Source: an uncultured Clostridia bacterium
Lineage (GTDB): Bacteria > Bacillota > Clostridia > TANB77 > CAG-508
Direction of reading: 5' to 3'
Assembly: GCA_949045875.1 (NCBI GenBank)
Contig: CARPYP010000029.1
Coordinates: 1-14,177 of the forward strand
DNA: 14,177 bases
In this document: in pieces, positions 1 to 6,379 of the stretch
Layout of the letters: the number at the start of each line of letters is the position of its first letter
How positions within the stretch are numbered: position 1 is the first letter of the stretch
Notes under the pieces: model-generated
Database searches by the model: none
What the model saw: only the letters and a program-made list of their open reading frames with translations
What the model was told of the DNA's origin: nothing
Made by a program: the position numbers and the translations under genes

Positions 1-140
1 TTAAATTATTCTCCTTTACATATCTTTGCAAAATATTTCTTTGATTACCGATACTTTCGCTTTCTTGTTTATCGCCATCTTCTCTTGATAGTCTTATATA
101 TATTCCGTACTTTGAAGCTTTGGCTATTTAAGTTTAGCAT
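1..140 (-). pseudogene. Large serine recombinase, N-terminal end, frameshifted and cut by window edge
   Basis: Reading leftwards from about 127 gives the catalytic N-terminus of a large serine recombinase (TnpX/resolvase type): KYGIYIRLSREDGDKQESES followed by IGNQRNILQRYVKENNL at the edge. The Ser of YIRLS is the expected nucleophile. These enzymes integrate and excise mobile elements through a covalent phosphoserine-DNA intermediate. An ATG at 140-138 has a perfect AGGAGG at 150-145 but reads MLNLNSQSFKV and then hits a stop after 23 codons. The recombinase frame is one base away and has stops just upstream of its conserved start. Dropping one base in AAAGTACGGA (about 106-115) joins the two into an intact protein. 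Either the gene is broken or the assembly has a one-base error. Family call is strong; intactness is unknown. Confidence 0.75.
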
Positions 141-173
141 TTAACCTCCTATCCGTAATCATCTACAAGTACT

Positions 174-202
174 ATTTTAACGTGCTCTGTTTCAATTTGC
201 AA
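174..202 (-). promoter_or_regulatory. Promoter for the serine recombinase
   Basis: TTGCAA (202-197), 17 bases, TAAAAT (179-174), 34 bases ahead of the recombinase ATG. The -35 is a weak match, but the spacer carries GAGCACGT directly before the -10, the same word at the same position as in the promoter at 1061-1089. Confidence 0.45.
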
Positions 203-225
203 ATATTATTTCATTTTCGTAAAGG

Positions 226-372
226 TTACCTTTTATCCGTTTTTAATTTTTCAATATAATCTTTAAAAATTAGCCCTACTGTTTCTTTCACATCTTGTTT
301 TTCTTCTGTAAAAATACAATATGTATTAAATTCTAATTTATCTGCTTTTATAGTTTGTTTATCTTTCTTCAC
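226..372 (-). CDS. Small mobile-element protein, possibly TnpW-like (48 aa)
   Basis: A 48-residue frame starting at GTG 372-370 and stopping at 228-226, just ahead of the recombinase in the same direction. It contains ADKLEFNTYCIFTEEKQ and then a predicted helix ending in IFKDYIEKLKTDKR. This pattern (a short beta-forming TYxIF stretch, then an amphipathic helix) resembles small proteins encoded next to large serine recombinases in Tn4451-like elements, such as TnpW; the likeness is from memory. The AGGAG is about 11 bases from the GTG, which is long, and the frame stays open upstream for 16 more codons without an ATG, so the start may be damaged. A short inverted repeat (TATTCT/AGAATA, 404-420) lies upstream. 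Function unknown. Confidence 0.45.
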   Translation of the reverse strand: MKKDKQTIKADKLEFNTYCIFTEEKQDVKETVGLIFKDYIEKLKTDKR

Positions 373-490
373 ATTGGCATCAACTCCTATATTTTTGTCA
401 AAGTATTCTAATACAGAATATTAGAGGAAATGACTTGGTATGACACTTATAGTAAGTATATTTGTAAATATTAATGTCTTAAAAAGCACA

Positions 491-533
491 AAAAAAGAAC
501 ACCCAATAATGTTTTCACACTATTAGGTGTTTC
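491..533 (-). terminator. Rho-independent terminator, leftward
   Basis: Arms 498-508 and 521-531 form an 11-pair stem. The single mismatch on the plus strand becomes a G-U pair in minus-strand RNA, which shows the direction. The stem is followed on the minus strand by CTTTTTTTG. Confidence 0.7.
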
Positions 534-650
534 TATTTATGCAAAAATTTACTAACACTTTTTTATAACTAGAATATCTAAGTGGCATAAGGCTTTTCCA
601 CGTTTTTGGTTTACTTTTTATACAACAACTTTTGAATATAACAATCTATA

Positions 651-673
651 TGTAATACCAAATTTATATTACA
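651..673. repeat. Operator-like inverted repeat TGTAATA/TATTACA
   Basis: Arms 651-657 and 667-673 are perfect 7-base inverted copies nine bases apart, lying immediately downstream of the start predicted for the promoter at 685-713. A repressor site here would block that promoter; the repeat could also be a 5' hairpin of the RNA. Confidence 0.35.
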
Positions 674-684
674 TTTACAGCCAT

Positions 685-713
685 ATTTTATAATGCTTTA
701 TTTTATTTGTCAA
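685..713 (-). promoter_or_regulatory. Strong sigma-A-type promoter, leftward
   Basis: TTGACA (713-708), 17 bases, TAAAAT (690-685). The spacer has AGCA at the same position as the promoters at 174-202 and 1061-1089, so the three look related by descent. It starts inside the ancestral 3' end of the gene at 732-1028. Confidence 0.6.
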
Positions 714-731
714 GACCTATTTGGAAATTTT

Positions 732-1028
732 TTACATTCTAAAATTAAGTTTATTGCGTCTGAGAATCCGTATTTTGTAAAATTTTTCATTTTCATAAGC
801 TCCTATGATGTTAATTTTATCTATGTAACTATCTAGGCTATTTCTAACTTCTTCTAATTTTTCTGAATTATTTGATAAATCCTTTATTATTGCAAATAAC
901 TTATCATAGCTATCATTATTTCTTGTTAGTCTTTTTATTTTTTGTCTATCCATTTCTGTTAAAGCACATAGTTCTTCTTCTCTACTTTCAAATAAATTTT
1001 CTAATACTCCCTTTTCATTTTCGCACAT
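732..1028 (-). CDS. Small mobile-element protein with a frameshifted C-terminus
   Basis: The start is ATG 1028-1026 (MCENEKG), chosen because GGAGG (1041-1037) sits 8 bases upstream; an ATG at 1043 overlaps that site. The protein is charged and helical: EEELCALTEMDRQKIKRL, a middle helix, then SYIDKINIIGAYENEKFYK. It resembles small hypothetical proteins common in gut Firmicute mobile elements (possibly the family listed as DUF6664; recalled, not checked). After FYK the annotated frame reads IRILRRNKLNFRM, which looks unrelated. Skipping one A in TACAAAATACGG (about 767-778) gives FYKYGFSDAINLILECKKF and a stop at 712-710, which fits the expected C-terminus far better. It is either a recent frameshift or a homopolymer error. 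It has its own promoter and is separate from the ATPase operon upstream. No function is known. Confidence 0.6.
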   Translation of the reverse strand: MCENEKGVLENLFESREEELCALTEMDRQKIKRLTRNNDSYDKLFAIIKDLSNNSEKLEEVRNSLDSYIDKINIIGAYENEKFYKIRILRRNKLNFRM

Positions 1029-1060
1029 ATTTACTACCTCCATATTTATAATTTACTTGT

Positions 1061-1089
1061 AGTATAACGTGCTCAAATTAATTTGTCAG
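1061..1089 (-). promoter_or_regulatory. Promoter for the small gene at 732-1028
   Basis: CTGACA (1089-1084), 17 bases, TATACT (1066-1061); each hexamer is one base from consensus. The spacer contains GAGCACGT right before the -10, shared with the recombinase promoter at 174-202. It lies between the stop of the ATPase-TOPRIM gene and the small gene, so the latter is transcribed independently. Confidence 0.6.
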
Positions 1090-1123
1090 CCCCTTTTTGA
1101 AATTATTGTTTATATTTTATTAG

Positions 1124-2668
1124 TTAAATCTTCTTAATACCATATTTTTCGGCTACATTGTTATATTTTTCGACAAAACTAAGAATAAATTTATCAACTT
1201 CTTCAGTGTTATCTTTTTTCCATCTTGTAATTAATTTATTACAATTTGTTCCCCAATATATCTCTTGTTGCCTAAACCATTTCTTAAAGTCTACTCTATT
1301 ATCTGGCTTTGATGTATAATCTTTAAAACATACCTGCTTATTATATCCACCCAAATCAGTATCCCAAAATTCATCTATATCACTCAAGTTATATAAATAG
1401 TCATAAAATATAAATTCTGGGGATGACTTTCCTGGTAATTGTATTACATTACAATCATTTTTTGGCATTTTAGTGTCTCCATCTAAAATTATTATATTAT
1501 CAGTAAATTCTGGAACTTTCTTTCTTATTAATTCTTTATAATTTTCACAACCTAATGTAACCTCCATAAAATCTAAATATTTAGTATATTTTCTTCCTAG
1601 TAAGCTCTTAGCAATTTTCTTGGCTTCATCATCTTCTGTATATACTCTTAACTTTCTATCTTTTCTTTTGGAATTATTTACAATTATATTTAGATCAGCT
1701 AATATTTCCTCATAATTAGGATTTATATATCTCATTATATTACCGTCCTTTTGTGATAAATATATTACTTTCGTATCATCACTATAATTATATTTATCCA
1801 AAAGTGCAGTTTTTATTACATCTAATGAGTGAGTTGTAAAAATTATTTGTAAATCAAATTTTGTAGAAAAACTATAAAGAGCTTCTGTTAATTTTTGTTG
1901 TGCAGCTGGAAATAGAGTTGCATCAATTTCATCTATTAATAATAAGCCTCCTTTATATTCATTAGGATACTTTTCCTTTAATTTTTTAAATGACAAAATA
2001 GCCATTAATATTTTACCTATATCATCTTGACCTGCTGAAATTGTATTTCCATCATATTTTTCAGTTATAGGACTTAATGAACTTTTATTTAAAGAACTTA
2101 CATTTTCAATATTTGTTATATTCTCTCTTAGGCATAAAATTTCATTATGATATTTTTTAAAAAATTCACTGTCTTCTTTTGATAGATTAACTTCTTTTAA
2201 ACTAATATCTTCTTCACCTATTGGAATTAATCTTTTCAAACTCAAGTATATCACAGGGCATTGGACATATCCCATTCCTTTTTGTCGTCCTTCTGTTGAC
2301 CAAAATCTCAAATCTTCTTTTTTCCCCTTTTCTTTCCTAGAAATACTTTCTAACTCAATATAATCTTTATCATATATATCGTTATTTGGAATATACAATC
2401 TCCACTTATGTTCTTTAGGCTTATCATATTTCATTGATATTTTGAATTTTTCTTTAAATTTTGATTCATACTTTTGTCCATCAATGGTTCTTTCTTTAGA
2501 AAAAGGTGTCATCTCATTTTTTAGGCTAAATGGTTGTGCTATCATTCCTAATAAAGTAGTCTTTAACGTGCCATTTTGACCAGCTATAACAGTTACTTTA
2601 TTACCTAATGGAATTTCTAAATCTATTAATTTTCTAAATCTTTCTACATATAATTTTTCGACTATCAT
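1124..2668 (-). CDS. OLD-like ATPase-TOPRIM protein, third gene of candidate defence operon
   Basis: A 514-residue protein with an ABC/SMC-type ATPase split by a middle region and followed by a TOPRIM-like domain. Visible parts: N-terminal strand IVEKLYVERFRKL; Walker A GQNGTLKTT (30-38), in which Leu replaces the usual Gly before Lys; a signature-like ISAGQDDIGK (210-219); Walker B LLLIDEIDATL (242-252); H-loop FTTHS (277-281). The C-terminal part has VYTEDDEA (342-349, acidic residue after a strand) and IIILDGDTK (392-400, DxD), the metal-binding pattern of TOPRIM nucleases of the OLD/GajA class, then LPGKSSPEFI. The start is supported by AAGGGA 8 bases upstream. It lies 24 bases after the methyltransferase stop, so co-transcription is likely. 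By analogy with OLD/GajA it may be a nucleotide-regulated DNA nuclease; this is inference. A nuclease-dead ATPase remains possible. Confidence 0.7.
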   Translation of the reverse strand: MIVEKLYVERFRKLIDLEIPLGNKVTVIAGQNGTLKTTLLGMIAQPFSLKNEMTPFSKERTIDGQKYESKFKEKFKISMKYDKPKEHKWRLYIPNNDIYDKDYIELESISRKEKGKKEDLRFWSTEGRQKGMGYVQCPVIYLSLKRLIPIGEEDISLKEVNLSKEDSEFFKKYHNEILCLRENITNIENVSSLNKSSLSPITEKYDGNTISAGQDDIGKILMAILSFKKLKEKYPNEYKGGLLLIDEIDATLFPAAQQKLTEALYSFSTKFDLQIIFTTHSLDVIKTALLDKYNYSDDTKVIYLSQKDGNIMRYINPNYEEILADLNIIVNNSKRKDRKLRVYTEDDEAKKIAKSLLGRKYTKYLDFMEVTLGCENYKELIRKKVPEFTDNIIILDGDTKMPKNDCNVIQLPGKSSPEFIFYDYLYNLSDIDEFWDTDLGGYNKQVCFKDYTSKPDNRVDFKKWFRQQEIYWGTNCNKLITRWKKDNTEEVDKFILSFVEKYNNVAEKYGIKKI

Positions 2669-2692
2669 TACACTATCCCTTACTTAATATAG

Positions 2693-3529
2693 TTATATTT
2701 TTAATCTTCTACTCTGTATCATTACTTCATTACCAATTTTATTCTGTCCTGCAGAGTACTTTAAATCAAAATTAGTTATTTTAAATTCTTTATACAAATT
2801 ATATACTAATTTATTGTCATCATATGTTATAATCCAATTTTTTTCTGAAAGTTTCTTCTTTATATTTTCCGATAAATATGTATGTTCATTATAATTAAAA
2901 TGATTCTTATACAGTTCTGGTCCTTTTTTTATATATGGTGGGTCAAAATATATAAAAAAGTTTTCATCTTTTTGCCTCGTTACTACTTTTTTTATGAAAT
3001 CATTTACATCATAATTAAATAGTTTTATTCTACTTCTTAATTTCCCTATTTCTTCTATTTTATTTATTAGCACTATTTTATTAAATCTGCAATCTATCTT
3101 ATATTTTCCTTCTTGTTTTTTTCCTCCTATTGGTCCTCCTTTTATGATTCCAGATCTATTTGTTCTATTCAAGAAAAATGTAGCTAATCCAACCTCATAT
3201 ATAGAATGGTTGTATTGATTATTATAAATCTCTTTTTGTTTTTCCCATTCTTTTAAATCAACATTTATATTTTTTATATCTTCACAAAATTTAATGGTAT
3301 CAAATAATACATTATGCCAAAAAGAATAAATTGCATAATCAAAATCATTAATAACTATTCTTTTTACATCATTATTTGTTAATAATTTCAAGGCCAATCC
3401 TGCCCCTCCTGAAAATGGTTCCATATATGTGCATTCTAGCAAGTTATTTTCTTCTAATATACCCTTTACCTTTTCATATAATATTGTTTTCCCTCCAGGA
3501 TACCTAAGAGGTGATGGTGTATCTATCAT
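2693..3529 (-). CDS. D12-class adenine-specific DNA methyltransferase
   Basis: A 278-residue N6-adenine DNA methyltransferase of the MethyltransfD12/Dam class. The N-terminal SPLRYPGGK (6-14) and MEPFSGGAG (36-44, AdoMet binding) are followed by an acidic ND pair (61-62), NRTNRSGI (121-128) and the catalytic FIYFDPPYI (192-200), then NWIITYDDN (231-239). All hallmark motifs are intact and the length is normal. I chose ATG 3529-3527 because AAGGAG lies 6 bases upstream; a GTG frame start at 3580 would add 17 residues ahead of the conserved region and has no good binding site. The target sequence cannot be read from the protein; GATC is typical for some relatives. Lying between two ATPases in one direction suggests it marks host DNA so that the partner nuclease spares it. 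It could also be a solitary phage-type methylase. Confidence 0.85.
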   Translation of the reverse strand: MIDTPSPLRYPGGKTILYEKVKGILEENNLLECTYMEPFSGGAGLALKLLTNNDVKRIVINDFDYAIYSFWHNVLFDTIKFCEDIKNINVDLKEWEKQKEIYNNQYNHSIYEVGLATFFLNRTNRSGIIKGGPIGGKKQEGKYKIDCRFNKIVLINKIEEIGKLRSRIKLFNYDVNDFIKKVVTRQKDENFFIYFDPPYIKKGPELYKNHFNYNEHTYLSENIKKKLSEKNWIITYDDNKLVYNLYKEFKITNFDLKYSAGQNKIGNEVMIQSRRLKI

Positions 3530-3694
3530 AGCTTTCTCCTTTATATTTTTTTTATGTGCTAATAATTGATTATAATTCACATTTACTATATCATAATAAT
3601 ACTTTTTTTTCTACAATTATTTAAAAAAGTTTGTTTTTTCTATAAATTCGCAAAATACTAGCAAATCTATTTTTTATAATCTCAACTCTTTCTA

Positions 3695-4918
3695 CTAGTC
3701 AATAATCTCAAATTCTTCTAATACTGGAATAGCACCATATCTTCCAGTTAAATAGTCTTTATTGTATGTTGCATCATTTCTAACTTTTTTACCTGAACTT
3801 TTATCATCTTCTAATATATAATCTGATAATGCGTATATTTCTGAAATACCATCTCTATTTTTTTCTGCAAACCATATTTCATCTCTTCTAAAAGTATCTT
3901 TATTTAAGTTTACTGTATCATGTGTTGAATAAATTAACTGTCCATTACCAATATTTGTTTCACTGTTATGAAATAAATTAATTATATATCTCGTTAATAG
4001 TGGATGAAGTTTTGCATCTAATTCATCGACAAATAAAACCGTTCCATATTTTAATGCATCCATAAAGAAATCAAACAAATGAAACATCTTTACAGTACCA
4101 TTTGATTCTAATTCAAAAGGTAATGCCCTTAATTTATTATCTTCACCTCTGTGAATTAACTCTACTTTGATTTCTCCATCACCATTTTTTACTTGTTCTA
4201 TAGACTCTGGTGTAGTTTTTATTCCTTCTATTCCTGGATCAAATGCCTTTATAAATTTTAACAACTCATTTTTATAATTTTTATCGTTTAAAATACTTCC
4301 TGATACCCTGTCATTTATAAAAGTTTCAAATTCTGGATCTCCTAAATCTAAATAGTTGGTATTCATAAACCACAAATATACACTTGCAAAATCCTCATCA
4401 GAAGAATGTAGTTTACTATATAAATTTAAAAATAATGTACTTTCATCTACATTAAATTTTTCTTTATTTTTAGGCATATTTATCTCTTTATTTTGCCTTT
4501 CAAATATTACTGAGTAGGTGTTTTTTTTCTTTATATATAACCATTCTGATATAATTTTATCTTTTAGTATCTCGAATCCATATTTATATATTTTATTGTT
4601 TTTTGCAAATATTTCTACTTCTAATGCAATTGGTTCTTCATTTATCATAAAACTATAGCAATTTTCATTATCAGTTGCTAGATAAGGCTTTATAGCGTCA
4701 TTACTAACTAATATTCTTGTTTTCATATAATCAAATGCTTGCAATACATTAGTTTTTCCACTAGCATTTGCACCATATATTGCAGCAACTTTTAAAAAGT
4801 TACCATTATCTGTTTCAATTAAATTATACTCATGCTCTTTTAATGATGTTGCTTCCATATCTAGTAAGTTTTCATCTTTAAAGGATTTAAAATTTTTAAA
4901 ACTAAATCTAATTAACAT
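3695..4918 (-). CDS. COG1106/RloA-like AAA ATPase, first gene of candidate defence operon
   Basis: A 407-residue ABC-class ATPase of the AAA_15/AAA_21 type found in abortive-infection and restriction-linked loci. Motifs in order: LIRFSFKNFKSFKDE (2-16); Walker A YGANASGKT (48-56); signature LESNGTVKM (270-278); Walker B VLFVDELDAKLHP (294-306); H-loop YSTHD (330-334); conserved tail DYLTGRYGAIPVL (388-400). Start at ATG 4918, with AGGAGG (4933-4928) 9 bases upstream; an upstream TTG would add 18 unlike residues. The family is usually paired with a TOPRIM-type partner (RloB or similar). Here no RloB follows, but a methyltransferase and an ATPase-TOPRIM protein do. The 165-base gap before the methyltransferase is longer than usual for an operon but shows no terminator. 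Likely a sensor or regulator that senses infection; that role is inferred. Confidence 0.75.
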   Translation of the reverse strand: MLIRFSFKNFKSFKDENLLDMEATSLKEHEYNLIETDNGNFLKVAAIYGANASGKTNVLQAFDYMKTRILVSNDAIKPYLATDNENCYSFMINEEPIALEVEIFAKNNKIYKYGFEILKDKIISEWLYIKKKNTYSVIFERQNKEINMPKNKEKFNVDESTLFLNLYSKLHSSDEDFASVYLWFMNTNYLDLGDPEFETFINDRVSGSILNDKNYKNELLKFIKAFDPGIEGIKTTPESIEQVKNGDGEIKVELIHRGEDNKLRALPFELESNGTVKMFHLFDFFMDALKYGTVLFVDELDAKLHPLLTRYIINLFHNSETNIGNGQLIYSTHDTVNLNKDTFRRDEIWFAEKNRDGISEIYALSDYILEDDKSSGKKVRNDATYNKDYLTGRYGAIPVLEEFEIID

Positions 4919-4943
4919 TTTGATTTTCCTCCTCTCATAGTAT

Positions 4944-4972
4944 ATTATATGCCAATTTTTATAAAATATCAA
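4944..4972 (-). promoter_or_regulatory. Promoter of the ATPase-methyltransferase-nuclease operon
   Basis: TTGATA (4972-4967), 17 bases, TATAAT (4949-4944); ten bases separate the -10 from AGGAGG of the first gene, so the leader is very short. This is the only strong promoter seen for the three genes. Confidence 0.65.
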
Positions 4973-4974
4973 TG

Positions 4975-4997
4975 TTTTTGAGATTTTTTCTCAAAAA
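4975..4997. repeat. Perfect inverted repeat abutting the operon -35 box
   Basis: TTTTTGAGA (4975-4983) and TCTCAAAAA (4989-4997) are 9-base perfect arms around five T residues, ending two bases from the -35 hexamer. The position suits a regulator binding site. A weak rightward terminator is possible because a run of seven T follows at 5003-5009. Confidence 0.4.
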
Positions 4998-5141
4998 TTA
5001 TGTTTTTTTATTTCGAATATAAAAAGGGAACTGCTTCAATGGTGATAAAATTGCATTGTAATAAGAATGGTTTAAAAGAACATTCAAAAATACACAAATC
5101 CATAAAAGCATCTCATTTAGTTAAATAACAGGCTTATAAAC

Positions 5142-5177
5142 ACTGGAAAAGGCAGACTAATGTCCGCCTTTTCCAGT
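5142..5177 (-). terminator. Terminator of the small gene at 5185-5460
   Basis: Twelve-base perfect arms (5142-5153, 5166-5177), extended by four more pairs around a four-base loop; the plus-strand A/C mismatch is a G-U pair in minus-strand RNA. It begins 7 bases after the stop codon. The T tract beyond the stem is short. Confidence 0.65.
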
Positions 5178-5184
5178 ATAGCTA

Positions 5185-5460
5185 TTAAAACTTACTCGCT
5201 TTCCTTAAAAACTCGCTCTCATTTTTTTTGTTAATTATTTCCAAGAACTCCCCTGTGTAACAGCTTCTTAGCCAATATCTGTTATTCTGCTCTTCAATTT
5301 TCAGACCGTTATGAAGAACAAAGTTCTCTAGCTTATCGCATACTACTGCTACACGCTTGGTACAAGGATCCTTTGTTGGAGCGCTCACGAACCGAGCGCC
5401 TAAATGCTGGTTTTTCCGTACGAAATCTGAAATTTGCTCATAAAAGTCAATCCTAGCCAT
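5185..5460 (-). CDS. Hypothetical small protein, G+C-richer than surroundings (91 aa)
   Basis: Not recognised. The start is ATG 5460-5458 (MARIDFYEQISDFVRKN), fixed by AGGAGG seven bases upstream; the frame is open further upstream but without a binding site. The protein looks soluble, with an N-terminal helix, a strand-rich middle (ARFVSAPTKDPCTKRVAVV), NNRYWLRSCYTGEFLEI near the end, and a basic tail. No signal peptide or membrane segment. Its base composition and codon use (GCG, CGC, GTG) differ clearly from the very AT-rich genes around it, but resemble the small genes at 10712-11176 and 13566-13766. It stands alone with its own terminator. The 215 bases upstream hold only a short frame (IDEARKFHLVTTFHT) that may be a relic. 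Confidence 0.6.
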   Translation of the reverse strand: MARIDFYEQISDFVRKNQHLGARFVSAPTKDPCTKRVAVVCDKLENFVLHNGLKIEEQNNRYWLRSCYTGEFLEIINKKNESEFLRKASKF

Positions 5461-5674
5461 ATTAATTCCTCCTAATTTTAATGTATGGAATGTTGTTACT
5501 AAATGAAACTTTCTAGCTTCATCAATGGGTATTGTACCATATTTCACATAATTTTGCAAATTATTAAATCTCGTAATCTAGGATATAAAAATAAATACAA
5601 TGAACTAGATTATGTATTGAGTAAAAAACTATTTCATTTTTTTCTTGAATATTTTATAAATTTCATAATACATA

Positions 5675-6070
5675 CTATCTTTTATTTCTATTAATTCTTT
5701 GCCATACATCCAAATCTAATTTTTTAGTAATTAAATCACGTATTTCATATTGTGCTCTCATAATATCATACATTCTTGCTCTTAAATTTGCTATTGCTAA
5801 ATCATCTATTTGTGTTAAAAATTTACATAGATGTCTAACTCCTTTTGCAATTTCTTTTATTTCTTTGGTGTTTTCTGAAAATGCACTTAAAATTTCATCT
5901 TGTCCTTTTAAATCTACTTGTGTTACTTTTTCATAAATTGCAGAATCTCTTATGTAATTTGACAAGTATCTATATCCATACATTTTTGCTTTTACTTGTA
6001 TTAAAGTTTTCTCTTCTTCTGAAACTCTTACTTTTAACATTTCAGTTCTATCTTTTGAATTAAATTTCAT
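5675..6070 (-). CDS. mobC: MobC-like relaxosome accessory protein, orphan
   Basis: A 131-residue protein with an N-terminal ribbon-helix-helix (about 12-46: LKVRVSEEEKTLIQVKAKMY, then SNYIRDSAI) and a helical C-terminal half, matching plasmid-mobilisation MobC-type proteins that bind oriT and help the relaxase nick one strand. The length is usual. TAGGAG lies about 9 bases before the ATG. The promoter upstream overlaps an inverted repeat at its -35, consistent with autoregulation through oriT binding. Normally a relaxase gene follows or overlaps the 3' end; here only AT-rich sequence with frames of 10-14 codons follows, so the relaxase has been lost or lies elsewhere. The protein may still act in trans with a resident conjugative element. 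Confidence 0.7.
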   Translation of the reverse strand: MKFNSKDRTEMLKVRVSEEEKTLIQVKAKMYGYRYLSNYIRDSAIYEKVTQVDLKGQDEILSAFSENTKEIKEIAKGVRHLCKFLTQIDDLAIANLRARMYDIMRAQYEIRDLITKKLDLDVWQRINRNKR

Positions 6071-6090
6071 AATATCACACTCCTAAAAAT

Positions 6091-6120
6091 TTTATAAAAA
6101 TATACTCATATAAATATCAA
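6091..6120 (-). promoter_or_regulatory. Promoter of the mobC-like gene
   Basis: TTGATA (6120-6115), 18 bases, TATAAA (6096-6091). The -35 lies inside the left arm of the 12-base inverted repeat 6112-6145. Confidence 0.45.
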
Positions 6121-6303
6121 ATTAGCGAAGCGAAATTTGATATTTTAGAGCAAATACTGTTGCTCCGAATTAAATCATAGTCGAAATCTTCGATTTCGTG
6201 TCTATGATTATATGCGTTAGCTGGTAGGGTATTTTTTTGTGCCTAACATTCGCCAGCATGGTCTTGTGGACCACAAATTGCTGTTTAGGAGAAAATCTCC
6301 TAA
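6112..6303. other. Candidate origin of transfer (oriT): cluster of inverted repeats
   Basis: The 309 bases between the mobC-like gene and the winged-helix gene hold no gene but at least five inverted repeats: 12-base perfect arms 6112-6123/6134-6145; GAGCAA/TTGCTC 6148-6165; a nested cruciform 6173-6180/6202-6209 with inner arms 6182-6188/6192-6198; TGGTC/GACCA 6259-6273; and TTAGGAGA/TCTCCTAA 6285-6303. GCTGG (6220-6224) and CCAGC (6253-6257) bracket a T-rich stretch that would suit a nic region. Location beside a MobC-type gene is typical for oriT. I recognise no known nic sequence, so the exact site is open. A further AT-only stem (6341-6366) may terminate the gene at 6380. Confidence 0.5.
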
Positions 6304-6379
6304 TACCTTTTTAACCCGCTGGGAGAAAAAATTTGATTCAAAATTTTATATTTTTTCATAAAATTTAACTGTCCTTTCT

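Larger units (their letters stand above)
491..679 (-). ncRNA. Candidate small RNA (about 190 nt) between its own promoter and terminator
   Basis: A near-consensus promoter (685-713) and a good terminator (491-533) on the same strand frame about 190 bases with no convincing coding frame. Only very short frames exist, for example a six-codon MAVNVI near the predicted start and a 21-codon frame beginning MPLRYSSYKK. Inside are an operator-like inverted repeat at the transcription start and a GTGG/CCAC hairpin near 581-600. It could be a regulatory RNA of the mobile element. Alternatively the promoter belongs to the recombinase region and the terminator acts as an attenuator. No known RNA family is recognised. 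Confidence 0.35.

Noticed and set aside
3530..3694. A separate promoter for the methyltransferase in the 165-base gap
   Set aside because: Only weak hexamer matches were found (for example TTGTAG-17-TGATAT); no better than chance in such AT-rich DNA.
5000..5128. A plus-strand frame of 42 codons (ATG at 5000; inner ATG at 5039 with AAGGGA upstream) containing a CNKNGLKEHSKIHKS stretch like a zinc-finger tail
   Set aside because: No promoter, poor or distant ribosome site, no recognised family, and only one Cys. It may be a relic; not enough to call a gene.
5461..5674. Minus-strand frame upstream of the 91-residue gene (YVKYGTIPIDEARKFHLVTT)
   Set aside because: It has no start codon with a ribosome site and runs into the real start and AGGAGG of the gene at 5460. 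Possibly a degraded gene end, but nothing identifiable.
5503..6063. Plus-strand frames opposite the mobC-like gene
   Set aside because: Leu/Phe-rich shadow translations of the AT-rich opposite strand, with no ribosome sites.
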